Shown piece by piece: positions 36,114 to 44,179 of a stretch of 64,000 nucleotides of DNA. Numbering within the stretch: position 1 is the first letter of the stretch; each line of letters starts with the position of its first letter. The notes beneath the pieces were generated by a model. It did no database searches. It saw only the letters and a list, made by a program, of their open reading frames with translations, and had not been told where the DNA came from. The position numbers were made by a program, and so were the translations under genes. The stretch spans positions 1-64,000 of the forward strand of contig DATKYQ010000030.1 of assembly GCA_035528415.1 (NCBI GenBank). The letters are read 5' to 3'. The DNA comes from DATKYQ01 sp035528415. GTDB lineage: Bacteria; Myxococcota; B64-G9.

Positions 36114-38453
36114 TCACTGGTGAAGAAGCTTCAACTTCTTGTCGGCGCGGATTCTCACGCGCCAGCGGCGAATAAGGTTGTTTTCGACGTCTTTCAGCTC
36201 GATGACGTGACGGCCCGCCTTGATGCTGTAGTTGAATAGAGGTGTGGCACGTATTTTTTCGCCGTCGATGTACACGTAAGCCCAACTGCCGGAAATGCCC
36301 ACATCCACCTTGCCGAAACCGCTCTCCGTGTGCACGGGCCTGGAAGCCACTTTGTGTCGCCTGCGTTTGAGCCGCTTGGTGTGCTTGCGCTTGGCAGGGA
36401 CCGGCGCTTTCTTGACATGATTGGATGCTGTTGTGCCTTTTTTGACGGCCGCCTTGGGTGTCACGGCATGTTTCTTGGTGCTTGCCTTGGTATCCGCGGC
36501 GCCCCCGTCCCTTCCTGAGACCAGGCCGCCGGCGTCATCCTCGGCCACGGCCTGCTCTGTCTGCCCGGCGTCCGGCGCGGCCGGGTGATTTAGACTGGCG
36601 GGCTCGTCATCGTCCGCCGGCGCCTCGAGCTTGGAGCGCCCCGCGTCTATAGCCGGCCTTGCGGAGGGCTGCGCGAGGATAGAAGGATTGGCCCCGCCGT
36701 CGATGGCATCCTTTTCGGCGCCGCGGCCCGAGTGCAGGTAGAAGGCGGCCAGGCCCCCGGCCACCACGGCAACCAGAAGGATGGTGAAAAGAATGCCGAA
36801 TGGAAAGGCCGAAGACTTCGGACCGTCGAATAGTGTCGCATTGCGCTCGGTCAGTGGGCCCTTGGAAACGTAGCCCTGCTTACCCTCTGGAACGGTGGAG
36901 CGGTTCTTTTCGAAATCGAGCATCGCGAGCGGATGAGCCGCGCTATTGGAGCGCTCTGGTTCCGTGGAGTCCAGCAGGAAGCGTAGTTCGTCACGCTTGC
37001 GCTTGTCGGTATCCGCACCGCTGTCGCTGAAGGAATCATCTATGGTATCGTCAAAGTCCGGTCCGCGTACCTCGCGAATCGGCGCAAGCGACGGAACGCT
37101 CGAGCGCCGTTTTCGCCCGACATTAATATCGCCGGCGAATTTTCTGAAAAGAGCAGGGTCGGGCCGCTCCATCTTGGCTGTCTCTAGGTACTCGTCGTCA
37201 GCGTCTTCGAGTTCTTCGATCTCTTCCTCGCCTACCTCCATTAACTCGTCAGCGGGAACCTCCAACGGTTCGTCCGGCTCGTCCGGTTCTCCCTGTAGGC
37301 GCTTGCCTGTGAAAGTGTCACTGGAGTATGAATCGGTCTCCTGCGTTTCCCGTTCACCGGTGCCGTCCATGAAATCCTTGCGCGAGTCACCGGTGCCCTT
37401 CTTGATGACGACCGTGTCGCTGCCCGGAAGGGGGGAAGACTCGATCCTGGCGGCCCGTCGCGCTTCGGAGCGCAGCTTCTGAACGATTTCCGCCTCCTCG
37501 ATAAAAGCCGTATCCTCGTGATCGAGGTCTTCCCTGAAGATCTCGCGCATGAAACTAGCCAGCCAGGAGGTGGAATAATGAAGGTTGCGCTCGAAGAGGA
37601 AGCGTTCGAGCCGATCACGCCACTCGCCCGCCGTCGCATAACGATCATCGGGGTTCTTCTCGAGCGCCTTGAGGATTATGTCCTCGAGCTCCTCGGGAAT
37701 GTTCTCGTTGACCTCGGACGGCCGGGGAAAACTGGTTTCCCTAACCTTCTCAAGCACTCCCAAGTCGCTCTCTGCGTGAAACATCTTGGTCAAGGTCAGA
37801 AGCTCGAAGAAGCAGATTCCCAGCGAGAAGATGTCCGAGCGGTGATCGAGTGCCATGCCGTGCGCCTGCTCGGGGGACATGTACGAGTACTTGCCCTTCA
37901 GCACGCCCCCGGTCGTGTGAACCGTGCTGGAGGCGGCCTTGGCGATCCCGAAATCGACCAGCTTCACCTCTCCCTCGTAAGAGAGAATGACGTTGTGCGG
38001 GGACATGTCCCGGTGGATCAGCCCCAGCGGATTGCCGTAGGCGTCTTTCAGGCGATGTGCATAGTCGAGGCCGTTGAGTACGTCGATGAACACATGGCAG
38101 GCCAGCTCGAGCGGCGTTGTCAGGTTCCTCTCCCTGAGAACCCGGATGATGTCCGCTATGTCCTTGCCGTGGATGTATTCCATGGAGATGAAGTAGAGGT
38201 TGTCGATGCAGCCGAAGTCGTAGATCTGCGCGATGTTGGCATGGTTCAGGTTGGCCGCCAGCTTGGCTTCGTTGATGAACATGTCAACGAACTGGCTGTC
38301 ATTGGACAGGTGCGGTAGCATGCGTTTTACGGCGGCGAGTTTCTCGAAGCCCTCTGCCCCGAAGGCCTTGGCGCGAAACACCTCGGCCATGCCTCCAATC
38401 GCGATGCGCTTCAGAAGCACGTACTTGCCAAAAGCGGTGGGCCTGAATGCCAT
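36114..38453 (-). CDS. PEGA-like Ser/Thr protein kinase, operon partner of the FHA activator
   Basis: A 779-residue transmembrane kinase. The kinase domain (about 8-275) has GGMAEVFRAK, HRDMSPHN, DFGIAKAA and YMSPEQA. A long acidic linker follows, then one membrane helix (about 550-570: FGILFTILLVAVVAGGLAAF), a Lys/Ala-rich stretch and a C-terminal PEGA-like beta domain (about 710-779: AYVYIDGEKIRATPLF). It precedes the FHA activator by 24 nt and is probably co-transcribed with it from the near-perfect promoter at 38484-38512. It would phosphorylate Thr residues that the FHA domain binds. Confidence 0.93.
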   Translation of the reverse strand: MAFRPTAFGKYVLLKRIAIGGMAEVFRAKAFGAEGFEKLAAVKRMLPHLSNDSQFVDMFINEAKLAANLNHANIAQIYDFGCIDNLYFISMEYIHGKDIADIIRVLRERNLTTPLELACHVFIDVLNGLDYAHRLKDAYGNPLGLIHRDMSPHNVILSYEGEVKLVDFGIAKAASSTVHTTGGVLKGKYSYMSPEQAHGMALDHRSDIFSLGICFFELLTLTKMFHAESDLGVLEKVRETSFPRPSEVNENIPEELEDIILKALEKNPDDRYATAGEWRDRLERFLFERNLHYSTSWLASFMREIFREDLDHEDTAFIEEAEIVQKLRSEARRAARIESSPLPGSDTVVIKKGTGDSRKDFMDGTGERETQETDSYSSDTFTGKRLQGEPDEPDEPLEVPADELMEVGEEEIEELEDADDEYLETAKMERPDPALFRKFAGDINVGRKRRSSVPSLAPIREVRGPDFDDTIDDSFSDSGADTDKRKRDELRFLLDSTEPERSNSAAHPLAMLDFEKNRSTVPEGKQGYVSKGPLTERNATLFDGPKSSAFPFGILFTILLVAVVAGGLAAFYLHSGRGAEKDAIDGGANPSILAQPSARPAIDAGRSKLEAPADDDEPASLNHPAAPDAGQTEQAVAEDDAGGLVSGRDGGAADTKASTKKHAVTPKAAVKKGTTASNHVKKAPVPAKRKHTKRLKRRRHKVASRPVHTESGFGKVDVGISGSWAYVYIDGEKIRATPLFNYSIKAGRHVIELKDVENNLIRRWRVRIRADKKLKLLHQ

Positions 38454-38483
38454 CTATTTCCCTGGAAAAAACACTAATTTACC

Positions 38484-38512
38484 ATTATATGGCAAGGTTT
38501 TGGTTCGGTCAA
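38484..38512 (-). promoter_or_regulatory. near-consensus sigma70 promoter of the kinase/FHA operon
   Basis: On the minus strand TTGACC (38512-38507) and a perfect TATAAT (38489-38484) are spaced by 17 nt. Transcription would begin near 38477, 24 nt before the ATG. Confidence 0.75.
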
Positions 38513-38559
38513 ACTCATGCGGATTGAAAAATGTCTTCAAAAATCCGGATAGCCACCGT

Positions 38560-38594
38560 GGTTGACCAACCTTCCTGGTAACCAATGTTACCAG
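38560..38594. promoter_or_regulatory. pair of adjacent palindromes upstream of the kinase promoter
   Basis: GGTTG-AC-CAACC (38560-38571) is followed after 3 nt by CTGGTAAC-CAAT-GTTACCAG (38575-38594). They lie 50-80 bp upstream of the kinase promoter and downstream of the GAF-like gene. They could be an operator or a terminator; no T-run follows. Confidence 0.5.
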
Positions 38595-38667
38595 TAGCCT
38601 CATCCCCTCCCGCATACTTCCAAAGACGTATCATTGCAGCAAGTGATCTTTTCTGCCGCCCGCTCGA

Positions 38668-39357
38668 TCACCACTTCTTGCCGTCCAGCAGCAGGTCGGC
38701 CCGAGCTCCGGCGCGCGAGACGATAACTTCCACCAGGCGCAGCTCGAACCTGGGCAGCGGCTGATCGAGCGCGTCTCCGTACAGTATCCAGCGATCCTCG
38801 CTGGTCACGTAGACCGGCAGCACCATGATCTCATTCGGGCGGCCGCCGAGGATCTCGTAGAAGCGTTCAACCATCTCGGTCATGCGGGGAGGGCCGCGAA
38901 AGCTGTCAAGCTCGAGGTTCAGGCAGGTCAGATCGCGCAGAAACGACCTGGGCAGTTCGATTGTCAGCAGTTTGACCTCTTCGAGCCCCATCCCCCGGGA
39001 GGCGAAACCGTATAGGGTGCCCCTGCGCTCCCACAGCAGCAACACTCGCGGAACAAGGTTGGCCACCATCTCCACAAGCACGCCGGCGACCTCCTCGACG
39101 CTGCGGGCCGCCCTGAGCACGTCGATGATCTCTCCCACGGGTATGACCATGTTCCGGCTGGTCTCGTCCTCAGGTTGCCAGCGGTCGTCGATTTCCTGCT
39201 TGCGCAGGCGATCTTCTTCGAGGCGTGCAAGCCGGGCAAGCGGAACCACGGCGGTCTTCTCCTTGTCGTAGCCGGTGGCCCTGGAGAAGGAAATCTCCTG
39301 GCTGACAATTTTGTGGTAGGAACCGGCGCCCTTCGTTTTTTCATCTATCTCGCTCAT
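38668..39357 (-). CDS. GAF-like domain protein
   Basis: A 229-residue cytosolic protein. Residues about 75-225 read as a GAF-type fold (VEEVAGVLVEMVANLVPRVLLL then GFASRGMGLEE and IMVLPVYVTSEDRWILYGD), which commonly binds small ligands or mediates partner contact. Residues 1-70 are charged and probably flexible. It starts 4 nt after the TSP3 gene and is the last gene of symporter/TSP3/GAF. The ligand is unknown. Confidence 0.65.
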   Translation of the reverse strand: MSEIDEKTKGAGSYHKIVSQEISFSRATGYDKEKTAVVPLARLARLEEDRLRKQEIDDRWQPEDETSRNMVIPVGEIIDVLRAARSVEEVAGVLVEMVANLVPRVLLLWERRGTLYGFASRGMGLEEVKLLTIELPRSFLRDLTCLNLELDSFRGPPRMTEMVERFYEILGGRPNEIMVLPVYVTSEDRWILYGDALDQPLPRFELRLVEVIVSRAGARADLLLDGKKW

Positions 39358-39360
39358 GCC

Positions 39361-41796
39361 TCACTCGCAGGCGTCGCCGATGCCGTCGCTGTCGGTGTCG
39401 GTTTGATCCTCGTTGTCGACCAGGGGGCAGTTGTCACATGCGTCGCCGAAGCTGTCCGCGTCGCTGTTTACCTGAGTCGGGTTGGCTGTAAGCGGGCAGT
39501 TGTCATCGCAGGCTGTTGTTACCCCGTCGGGACACTTTGTGTCGCCCTCGGTGCCGCTGCCGTCGCCGTCGTCAAGCACCGTGTCATCATCGTCGTCTGC
39601 ATCGCAGACGTCTCCCTGACCGTCGCTGTCGTTGTCGGCCTGGTCTTCATTGTCGTCGTTGGGGCAGTTATCGCAGGCGTCGCCCATGGAATCGGCGTCT
39701 GAGTTGTCTTGTGTCTGGTTATCTATGGTCGGACAGTTATCGCAGGCGTCGCCCATGGAATCGGCGTCTGAGTTGTCTTGTGTCTGGTTGTCTATGGCCG
39801 GACAGTTGTCGCAGGCGTCGCCCATGGAATCGGCGTCTGAGTTGTCTTGTGTCTGGTTGTCTGTGGCCGGACAGTTGTCGCAGGCGTCGCCCAGCAAGTC
39901 GGCGTCTGAGTTGTCCTGGGTCGGGTTGTCAACGCTTTGGCAGTTGTCGCAGACATCGCCCACACCGTCACCTTCACCGTCGGCCTGGTTGGTGTTGGCG
40001 TCATTCGGGCAGTTGTCCGAGCCGTCTGGAATCTGGTCGCCGTCACGGTCGTTTTGGCAGACGTTCTCCTGGCCCAGGCAGTGACCCGCGTCCGTGTCGC
40101 AGCTTCCGCCGGCAGTGGCGCATTCTGCATCGCTCGAGCAATCCGGGTACGGGTTTGCGACCAACGGGCAGTTGTCGTCTGCGTCTGGCACGCCGTCCCC
40201 GTCGTCGTCGTCGTCACAGGCATTGCCCTCGCCGTCTGTGTCTGAATCGAGTTGGTCGGGGTTGGAGTCGTGTGGGCAGTTGTCCGCGCCGTCGGCCAGG
40301 CCGTCGTTGTCGTCGTCGAGATCACAGGCGTCACCGATGCCGTCGCCGTCGGCGTCAGCCTGCCCCGCATCGGCGTCGTCGGGACAGTCGTCCACGTCAT
40401 CGGCCACGCCGTCGCCGTCCCGGTCGCAGGCGTATCCCAGATTGCTCTTCTCGCCGCTCTCCTGGTTCGGATTGTGAACCCCGGGGCAGTTGTCGTCGTC
40501 GTCGGGCATGCCGTCCCCGTCAAAATCAGTGCGGCAGGCGGCGCCGCGCGAGCCTCCCCCGTCGGGCAGGGCCTGGTCGGCGTTGGCAACCAGGGAGCAG
40601 TTGTCTATGGTGTCCATGATGCCGTCGTTGTCGTCATCGTCGTCGCAGGCGTCGCCGAGATCATCGCCGCAGTCGAACCAGGTCTGGTTGACATCGTTCC
40701 AGCACCTGAAGTTGTGGTCGTTGTTCCACTGCTCGGGGTTGGCGGTAGCGGGGCAGTTGTCCCGGTAGGAAGGAATCCGGTCGCCGTCCGGATCGCAGGC
40801 GTCTCCCACTCCGTCGGCGTTGGCGTCCGCCTGCGACGGGTTCTGTGTGTAGCGGCAGTTGTCGCTGCCGCTGCAGGATGCGTCCTGCTGGCCCGGATCG
40901 CAGATACCGTCGTTGTCGTCGTCGGGGTCGCAGGCGTCGCCCAGGCTGTCGCCGTCGTTGTTCGCCTGATTGGCGTTCGACTGCCAGCGACAGTTGTCCG
41001 AAGCGTTGGGCACGTTGTCGCCGTCGAGATCCGGATCGCATTCGTTACCCACCCCGTCTCTGTCTTGATCGCCCTGGCCCGGGTTGGGTACGTCCGGGCA
41101 GTTGTCCACGACGTCGTCGACACCGTCGCCGTCCCGGTCGGTTTCGCAGACATCGCCGATTCCGTTCTGGTTGGCGTCTTCCTGTCCGGGATTGGCCACC
41201 AGGGGACAGTTGTCAGAGGCGTCCAGCACGTCGTCGCCGTCATCGTCGTCGTCGCACTCGTTGCCGCTGCCGTCTCCGTCGCTGTCGATCTGCGCGGGGT
41301 TGTGGTTATCGGGGTTATCGGGATTGCCGTCCCAGCAGTTGTCGTGCTCGTCGGCGACCCCGTCGTTGTCGTTGTCGCCGTCGCAGGCGTCGCCCCTGCC
41401 GTCGCCGTCCAGGTCGGCCTGAGCGGGGTTCAGATCTAGCGGACAGTTGTCGTCGCAGTTTGTGTTGGCGCCCCCGCTACAGGGGTTGTCACCCGATTCG
41501 CCGCTGTTGTCCCCGTCGTCGGGGATGCCGTCGCCGTCGGAGTCGACCGTGCCGCCGTCATGCTTGTCATTGGGGATGCACACCGCCAGGTCGGAGACCT
41601 GGTCGTACACGCAGTGGGTCCCGGGCGAGCAGTCGATGTTGCAGGTGCAGACGCCGTCGATGCACGAGAAACCCGGGTGGCACCCGCTGCCCCCGTCGGC
41701 CTCGGTACACGGGATCTCACCGTCGTTCTTGTTTCCGCAGCCGCAGGCGAAGGCCAAAAGCGCGATAACAGCCCACAATATGTATCTTCTGATCAT
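39361..41796 (-). CDS. thrombospondin type 3 repeat lipoprotein
   Basis: An 811-residue surface or periplasmic protein. The signal peptide ends in a lipoprotein-like AFACGC. A Cys-rich EGF-like segment (about 28-75) is followed by about twenty TSP3 calcium-binding repeats of the pattern D-D-D-N/D-G-x-x-D-x-x-D-N-C-P. Each binds Ca2+ and the array makes a stiff rod. The ATG at 41796 follows the symporter stop by 2 nt; an upstream reading to 41916 overlaps that gene and is rejected. Similar proteins in Myxococcota are outer-membrane or surface adhesins. Very long antisense frames here are codon-bias shadows. Confidence 0.9.
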   Translation of the reverse strand: MIRRYILWAVIALLAFACGCGNKNDGEIPCTEADGGSGCHPGFSCIDGVCTCNIDCSPGTHCVYDQVSDLAVCIPNDKHDGGTVDSDGDGIPDDGDNSGESGDNPCSGGANTNCDDNCPLDLNPAQADLDGDGRGDACDGDNDNDGVADEHDNCWDGNPDNPDNHNPAQIDSDGDGSGNECDDDDDGDDVLDASDNCPLVANPGQEDANQNGIGDVCETDRDGDGVDDVVDNCPDVPNPGQGDQDRDGVGNECDPDLDGDNVPNASDNCRWQSNANQANNDGDSLGDACDPDDDNDGICDPGQQDASCSGSDNCRYTQNPSQADANADGVGDACDPDGDRIPSYRDNCPATANPEQWNNDHNFRCWNDVNQTWFDCGDDLGDACDDDDDNDGIMDTIDNCSLVANADQALPDGGGSRGAACRTDFDGDGMPDDDDNCPGVHNPNQESGEKSNLGYACDRDGDGVADDVDDCPDDADAGQADADGDGIGDACDLDDDNDGLADGADNCPHDSNPDQLDSDTDGEGNACDDDDDGDGVPDADDNCPLVANPYPDCSSDAECATAGGSCDTDAGHCLGQENVCQNDRDGDQIPDGSDNCPNDANTNQADGEGDGVGDVCDNCQSVDNPTQDNSDADLLGDACDNCPATDNQTQDNSDADSMGDACDNCPAIDNQTQDNSDADSMGDACDNCPTIDNQTQDNSDADSMGDACDNCPNDDNEDQADNDSDGQGDVCDADDDDDTVLDDGDGSGTEGDTKCPDGVTTACDDNCPLTANPTQVNSDADSFGDACDNCPLVDNEDQTDTDSDGIGDACE
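39671..39946 (-). repeat. four tandem 69-bp units in the TSP3 gene
   Basis: Four near-identical units start near 39671, 39740, 39809 and 39878, each 69 bp, encoding a 23-residue TSP3 unit of the DNCP-x-x-DNQTQDNSDAD type. The first three are almost identical and the fourth differs in a few bases, which suggests recent duplication and possible copy-number variation. Confidence 0.85.
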
Positions 41797-41798
41797 GA

Positions 41799-43097
41799 TC
41801 AACCCTCCCCGCTCGCATGAGCGGACGCCCGCGGCCAATCCACGGGTTCTCCCTCCAGGCGCGCCACGCAAGCGGCGCCGATCGAATCTGAAAACACGTT
41901 GACCGTGGTGCGGCACATGTCCAGCACCCGGTCAACGGCCAGGATCACGCCGATTCCCTCGAGCGGCAGGCCCACCGCCCCGAGGACGATGCCCATCATC
42001 ACCAGGCCGGCATGGGGAATTCCCGCCGCGCCGATGCTGGCCAGAAGCGCCGTCAGCATGACCACCAGCTGCTGGGTAAAGCCTAGCTGAACACCGTAGC
42101 ACTGGGCAATGAAAATGACCGCCACGCACTCGTAAAGAGCCGTGCCGTCCATGTTGATGGTGGCCCCCAGCGGCAGGACGAAACTGGTCACCCGGTTGGA
42201 GACGGCCGCGCCTTTTTGGGCGCATTCCATGGTCAGCGGCAAGGCCGCGTTGGAGGATGCGGCCGAGAAGGCCGTGGCCAGCGCGGGCGACATGACACGC
42301 GCGAAGCGCAGCGGGTTACGGCGCGCAAGCAGGAGGCAAACCAAGGGCAGCGTGATACCAGCGTGGATGGCCAGCGCCAGCAGCACGGTCAGCATGTACA
42401 TTCCCAGGGCGCTAAAGGTGTCGAATCCGGTCGTGCCGATCACATCGGCCAGCAGGGCAAAAACGCCCAGCGGCGCCAGACGGATCACCCAACCGGTCAT
42501 CTTCATCATCACCTCGAACAGGGAGTCGAACATCCCGCCCACCCGCCGCCGGCGCTCGTCGGGCAACGCCAGGATGCAGGCGCCGAACAGCAGCGAGAAG
42601 AAAATCATGCCCAGGATGTCCGGCCCGCGGCGGGGATCGTCCGCCGTGTAGACCATGGCCTCGACCGGGTTCTCGGGTACCAGGCGCAGGAGAAGATCGT
42701 GCAGCGAGGGCGCGCTGCTGGCGATCTCACCGGGATGCGGGGCACCTAGCCCCGCCAGGTGAACCAGGCCGGGGTCGCCGGGATGGATAAGGTTGACCAT
42801 CACCAGCCCCGCCAGGATGGCCGCGGCCGAGGTGAGCAGGTAGTAGATAACGGTCTTGAGCCCCAGGCGGCCGACTCCCTTGATGGAGCCCACCCCGGTG
42901 ACGCCGGAAATAATGGAGAACAAAATCAACGGCACCACGACCATTTTCAGAAGACGCAGGAAAAGCTCGCCCATCCAGCTGACGGCCCCGGCCCCCTCCC
43001 GCCCGGCCAGCAGCCCGAAAGGCACCGCCAGCACCATGGCAGCCAGGATCTGCCAGTGCAGCTTGAGATACCAGGCCTGTGTCCGCCGTGCGTCCAT
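41799..43097 (-). CDS. dicarboxylate/amino acid:cation symporter (DAACS family)
   Basis: A 432-residue inner-membrane secondary transporter of the GltP/DctA fold. Family landmarks are FLRLLKMVVVPLILFSIISG, SFVLPLGATINMDGTALYE and a final MCRTTVNVFSDSIGA. It imports glutamate/aspartate or C4-dicarboxylates with H+ or Na+. The ATG at 43097 gives the family N-terminus (WYLKLHWQILAAMVLAV); the upstream extension lies in the toxin/antitoxin promoter region. It precedes the TSP3 gene with 2 nt between stop and start. Confidence 0.93.
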   Translation of the reverse strand: MDARRTQAWYLKLHWQILAAMVLAVPFGLLAGREGAGAVSWMGELFLRLLKMVVVPLILFSIISGVTGVGSIKGVGRLGLKTVIYYLLTSAAAILAGLVMVNLIHPGDPGLVHLAGLGAPHPGEIASSAPSLHDLLLRLVPENPVEAMVYTADDPRRGPDILGMIFFSLLFGACILALPDERRRRVGGMFDSLFEVMMKMTGWVIRLAPLGVFALLADVIGTTGFDTFSALGMYMLTVLLALAIHAGITLPLVCLLLARRNPLRFARVMSPALATAFSAASSNAALPLTMECAQKGAAVSNRVTSFVLPLGATINMDGTALYECVAVIFIAQCYGVQLGFTQQLVVMLTALLASIGAAGIPHAGLVMMGIVLGAVGLPLEGIGVILAVDRVLDMCRTTVNVFSDSIGAACVARLEGEPVDWPRASAHASGEG

Positions 43098-43208
43098 GCA
43101 ATAGCGCCGTGCTCGTGGAGAGGGTTGCCGTACAAGACAATAACATCGCACAAGGCGCGACACAAGGCAGGCCGGCAAACGGAATTTTCTTCACTTGCTC
43201 GCAGGGGG

Positions 43209-43244
43209 TTGACTTCACGACGTTGCTCGTTCTACAATATTGTA
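43209..43244 (+). promoter_or_regulatory. toxin-antitoxin promoter with overlapping operator
   Basis: TTGACT (43209-43214) and TACAAT (43233-43238) are spaced by 18 nt. The 12-bp perfect palindrome TACAATATTGTA (43233-43244) covers the -10 box, the expected site for autorepression by a ribbon-helix-helix antitoxin. Confidence 0.7.
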
Positions 43245-43263
43245 TAGAAATGGAGGTGAATGT

Positions 43264-43527
43264 ATGGAGGCTGTGCAGATATCGGCTTACGTCTCTATGG
43301 AAACCCGGAAGTTGCTGGACGAGTATGTCAGGGAGCGTGGGGTCAAGAAGGCCTTCGTCATAGAAAGCGCGCTGTTGCATCACCTCATGGCCATGCAAGA
43401 ACTTCCGCCGGATGTGATCGTACCGCCCAGGCTGGTAGTGACCCGAGAATCGGGTGAGAAGATCCTGGCCGCCGTCGAGAACCCGCCCGAACCCACCGAC
43501 GCCATCAAGGCGCTCTTTGATGATTGA
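43264..43527 (+). CDS. ribbon-helix-helix antitoxin of a GNAT module
   Basis: An 87-residue protein. Residues 1-45 are a ribbon-helix-helix (VQISAYVSMETRKLLDEYV then GVKKAFVIESALLHHL) and the C-terminal part is acidic and probably covers the toxin. The ATG at 43264 has GGAGGTGA upstream. The stop lies inside the toxin gene (8-nt overlap), the usual coupling in toxin-antitoxin pairs. A palindrome over the -10 box supports autorepression. Confidence 0.85.
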   Translation: MEAVQISAYVSMETRKLLDEYVRERGVKKAFVIESALLHHLMAMQELPPDVIVPPRLVVTRESGEKILAAVENPPEPTDAIKALFDD

Positions 43528-44032
43528 GATTCGCCCGCTTCGAGCTACGGATGATCGCTCGACCTTCCGCTGCGGCAACCCCGACCTCGATAGCTTCTTT
43601 CAACAGTACGCGGGCCAGAACCAGTTCCGCCACCACATCGGCGTCACCCTGGTAGCGGTGGAAGGCGTAAGGATTCTGGGCTTCGCGACAATAGCGGCCG
43701 CCGGGATAGAAATCGATGACCTGCCTGGGAGAAGAAAGAAGGGTCTTGCAAGGTATCCTCTCCCGGTACTGCGCCTGGCCCGCCTGGCCGCCGACGAAAA
43801 CGCCCGGGGCCGCGGCATCGGCAAGAAGCTACTCAAGGAAGTACTCCGCCAGGCTCAACAGATGACCGGGCGCTACGGTTGTGTAGGCGTAGTGGTGGAC
43901 GCCAAGCCGGACGTGATCGACTACTACAAAAAACTCGGGTTCGAACCCATGACTGTAGTAGAAGGACATCTCCAGGAAAGGCCGCAACCTGTGCCAATGT
44001 TTCTTCCGTTGGGAGCAGTGCCGCGAAAATAG
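43520..44032 (+). CDS. GNAT-type acetyltransferase toxin
   Basis: A 170-residue GCN5-related acetyltransferase. Motif A is ARLAADENARGRGIGKKLLKEV with the acetyl-CoA loop RGRGIG; the N-terminal FRCGNPDLDSFFQQYAGQNQ and C-terminal YYKKLGFEPM are as in TacT/AtaT toxins that acetylate charged tRNAs. The start overlaps the antitoxin by 8 nt. Such modules aid persistence or stabilise chromosome islands. Confidence 0.87.
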   Translation: MIEIRPLRATDDRSTFRCGNPDLDSFFQQYAGQNQFRHHIGVTLVAVEGVRILGFATIAAAGIEIDDLPGRRKKGLARYPLPVLRLARLAADENARGRGIGKKLLKEVLRQAQQMTGRYGCVGVVVDAKPDVIDYYKKLGFEPMTVVEGHLQERPQPVPMFLPLGAVPRK

Positions 44033-44097
44033 TCCTGCTCGCGCGGTTGACCGCCACTTCCAGCCTAATGCTTCGTCCGAATCAGAAGGCTGGTAGC

Positions 44098-44126
44098 TTG
44101 ACAACCACGTTCGTAGCCCGGAAAAT
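44098..44126 (+). promoter_or_regulatory. possible sigma70 promoter of the RND/PBP/TatT operon
   Basis: A perfect TTGACA (44098-44103) and GAAAAT (44121-44126) are spaced by 17 nt. The -10 is weak. The predicted start near 44133 gives a 47-nt leader with GGAG before the ATG at 44180. Confidence 0.4.
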
Positions 44127-44179
44127 GGCTTTGGCTTGGTGGGGTTTGGCTGCAATAGTGTCGTGCAACTTGGAGATCT

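Noticed and set aside
39516..41768. Long plus- and minus-strand ORFs over the TSP3 gene
   Set aside because: Repetitive Asp/Asn codons open several frames; only the minus-strand frame from 41796 has a signal peptide and Ca2+-binding repeats.
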